Assembly (NCBI RefSeq): GCF_023734115.1
Contig: NZ_AP025737.1
Span: 2,604,001 to 2,668,000, forward strand
Length of the DNA stretch: 64,000 bases
DNA from: Herbiconiux sp. L3-i23
Lineage (GTDB): Bacteria; Actinomycetota; Actinomycetes; Actinomycetales; Microbacteriaceae
Direction of reading: 5' to 3'
In this document: positions 62,423 through 64,000 of the stretch, one piece after another
Position numbering within the stretch: the stretch's first letter is position 1
How the letters are laid out: the number at the start of each line of letters is the position of its first letter
The notes under the pieces: model-generated
The model's database searches: none
Told to the model about the DNA's origin: nothing
The model's input: only the letters and a program-made list of their open reading frames with translations
Translations under genes and position numbers: made by a program

Positions 62423-64000
62423 ATGGACAGCGAGACGCTGCTGGGTGATGCCGCTCTGGCGGCCGACGTGATCGACGAATTCGACGAGCCTTCGGTCGTC
62501 GACGACGGGACTCTGCCCCCCGATCGCTACCTCGACCGCGAGCTCAGCTGGCTCGCCTTCAACCAGCGGGTGCTCGAGCTCGCCGAAGACCCGAAGGTGC
62601 CGCTGCTCGAGCGCACCAACTTCCTCGCCATCTTCGCGAGCAACCTCGACGAGTTCTTCATGGTGCGCGTCGCCGGCCTCCAGCGCCGCATCGCGACCGG
62701 GATCGCCGTGCCGACGAACGTCGGCCGAGCCCCGATCGACGTGCTCGCCGACATCAGCGCGAAGGCGCACGAGCTGCAGGCCCGCCACGCCGCCGCCTTC
62801 CAGAACCTGATCAAGCCGGCGCTCGACGAGGCCGACATCCACATCGAGGTGTGGAGCGACCTCAACGAAGAGGACCGCGCCCGAGTCCGCGAGCTCTTCG
62901 TCAGCCGCATCTTCCCGGTGCTGATGCCCCTCGCGGTCGACCCCGCGCACCCGTTCCCCTATATCTCCGGCCTGTCGCTGAACCTGTCGGTGCGCGTGCG
63001 CAACCCGAAGACCGAGAAGGTCGAGTTCGCCCGCGTGAAGGTGCCGCCGCTGCTTTCGCGCTTCGTGCAGCTCCCCGACGACGGCAGCGGACGTCTGCGG
63101 TTCATCCCGCTCGAGGACCTCATCTCGAACCACCTCGAGCACCTCTTCCCGGGCATGGAGATCCTCGAGCACCACGAGTTCCGCCTCACCCGCAACGAAG
63201 ACGTCAATATCGACGAGGACGAGTCCGAGAACCTCATCCAGGCGCTCGAGAAGGAGCTGCTGCGTCGCCGTTTCGGCCCGCCGATCCGTCTCGAGATCAC
63301 GGACGACATGGACCCGGTGACCCTCGACCTGCTCGTGCGCGAGCTCGGCATCACCGAGCAGGAGGTCTACCGGCTGCCCGCGCCGCTCGACCTCGCCGGA
63401 CTGTTCGAGCTCGGCAAGATCGACCGCCCCGCGCTCAAGTACCCGACGCACCTGCCGACCACGTCGGCTCGGCTGCTGCCGAGCGAGCCGAACCAGACCC
63501 CCGACATCTTCGCGTCGATCAACCGGGGCGACGTGCTGCTGCACCACCCGTACGAGTCGTTCGCGACGAGCGTCCAGGCGTTCCTCGAGCAGGCGGCGGC
63601 CGACCCGCAGGTGCTCGCCATCAAGCAGACCCTCTACCGCACCTCCGGCGACAGCCCCATCATCGAGGCGCTCATCGACGCCGCGCAGGCCGGCAAGGCC
63701 GTGCTCGCTCTCGTCGAGGTGAAGGCGCGCTTCGACGAGGAGGCGAACATCTCCTGGGCGCGCAAGCTCGAGAAGGCGGGCGTGCACGTCGTCTACGGCC
63801 TCGTCGGCCTCAAGACCCACTGCAAGCTCGCGCTCGTGGTGCGTCAGGAGAAGGACGGGTCGCTGCGCCACTACACGCACATCGGCACCGGCAACTACAA
63901 CCCCAAGACCAGCCGTATCTACGAGGACTTCGGTCTGCTGACCGCCGACGCCCAGGTCGGCAAGGAGGTCACCCGGCTCTTCAACGAGTTGTCGGGATAC
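62423..64000 (+). CDS. ppk: Polyphosphate kinase, N-terminal part
   Basis: The first 526 codons; the gene runs off the right edge. Makes polyphosphate from ATP. The N and head domains ([33 protein letters not shown]) and the first catalytic domain with [17 protein letters not shown] and the start of the active-site region [16 protein letters not shown] (phospho-accepting His) are visible. Beginning is clear: ATG at 62423, leader short. Placed behind glnR. Confidence 0.95.
   Translation, partial: MDSETLLGDAALAADVIDEFDEPSVVDDGTLPPDRYLDRELSWLAFNQRVLELAEDPKVPLLERTNFLAIFASNLDEFFMVRVAGLQRRIATGIAVPTNVGRAPIDVLADISAKAHELQARHAAAFQNLIKPALDEADIHIEVWSDLNEEDRARVRELFVSRIFPVLMPLAVDPAHPFPYISGLSLNLSVRVRNPKTEKVEFARVKVPPLLSRFVQLPDDGSGRLRFIPLEDLISNHLEHLFPGMEILEHHEFRLTRNEDVNIDEDESENLIQALEKELLRRRFGPPIRLEITDDMDPVTLDLLVRELGITEQEVYRLPAPLDLAGLFELGKIDRPALKYPTHLPTTSARLLPSEPNQTPDIFASINRGDVLLHHPYESFATSVQAFLEQAAADPQVLAIKQTLYRTSGDSPIIEALIDAAQAGKAVLALVEVKARFDEEANISWARKLEKAGVHVVYGLVGLKTHCKLALVVRQEKDGSLRHYTHIGTGNYNPKTSRIYEDFGLLTADAQVGKEVTRLFNELSGY

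Overview
The window looks like chromosomal DNA of a high-GC actinobacterium, most likely a member of the Microbacteriaceae. The clues are about 70% GC, many genes whose start codon lies 6-7 nt behind a TANNNT -10 box (leaderless transcripts), a CIRCE-controlled groEL, senX3-regX3 next to phoU, and the run dtxR / serC / DUF2530 / DUF3027 / cold-shock gene. There is no rRNA, insertion sequence, phage or CRISPR array. The right half is mostly conserved core genome; the left half (about 1-32 kb) is more accessory, with several short palindromic intergenic repeat families.

Layout. 1-3.8 kb: an XRE/DUF2975 pair, an NTF2-like protein, an F420-type LLM oxidoreductase, and a MerR regulator with a small membrane protein. 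3.8-15.3 kb: an eleven-gene sugar operon on the minus strand with a binding protein, two permeases, an HTH-less LacI-type sensor coupled to a ROK repressor, a VOC protein, an aldo/keto reductase, a tautomerase, a GH1 glycosidase and a GH2 beta-mannosidase-like enzyme. An AraC-type regulator faces it. The operon has no transport ATPase; an MsiK/UgpC-type ATPase that could serve it lies at 46.0-47.1 kb. 17.0-24.3 kb: two divergent operons that together resemble an ether-lipid pathway. One holds an SDR, a PlsC acyltransferase and an alkyl-DHAP-synthase-like flavoenzyme; the other holds a ferritin-like protein, a fatty acyl reductase-HAD fusion and a second ferritin-like protein. This is the most interesting region: the parts match the logic of peroxisomal ether-lipid synthesis, and one ferritin-like copy has lost half of its metal ligands.

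24.7-32.1 kb: a repeat array, a PrsW-type membrane protease, a YtrA-GntR/ABC transporter operon with a clear operator, a second repeat array, two cell-wall hydrolases (CHAP and NlpC/P60) that share an upstream motif, and an HNH nuclease. 32.4-44.6 kb: dtxR, serC, small membrane proteins, an OmpR-type two-component system, a WXG100 protein, groEL, a DUF3048 lipoprotein, cspA, a LytR_C protein, msrB and a nitroreductase-like gene. 44.8-52.9 kb: tRNA-Thr, a DsbA-like protein, the sugar ATPase, a DUF4032 protein, rlmB, cysS, ispDF and carD. 53.1-64 kb: a lipoprotein, regX3/senX3 facing phoU across a PHO box, gpmA back to back with a methyltransferase, a FUSC protein, ygfZ, a nitrobindin-like protein, a glnR-type regulator, and the first 526 codons of ppk, which runs off the end. 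RegX3/PhoU/Ppk and GlnR put phosphate and nitrogen control close together.
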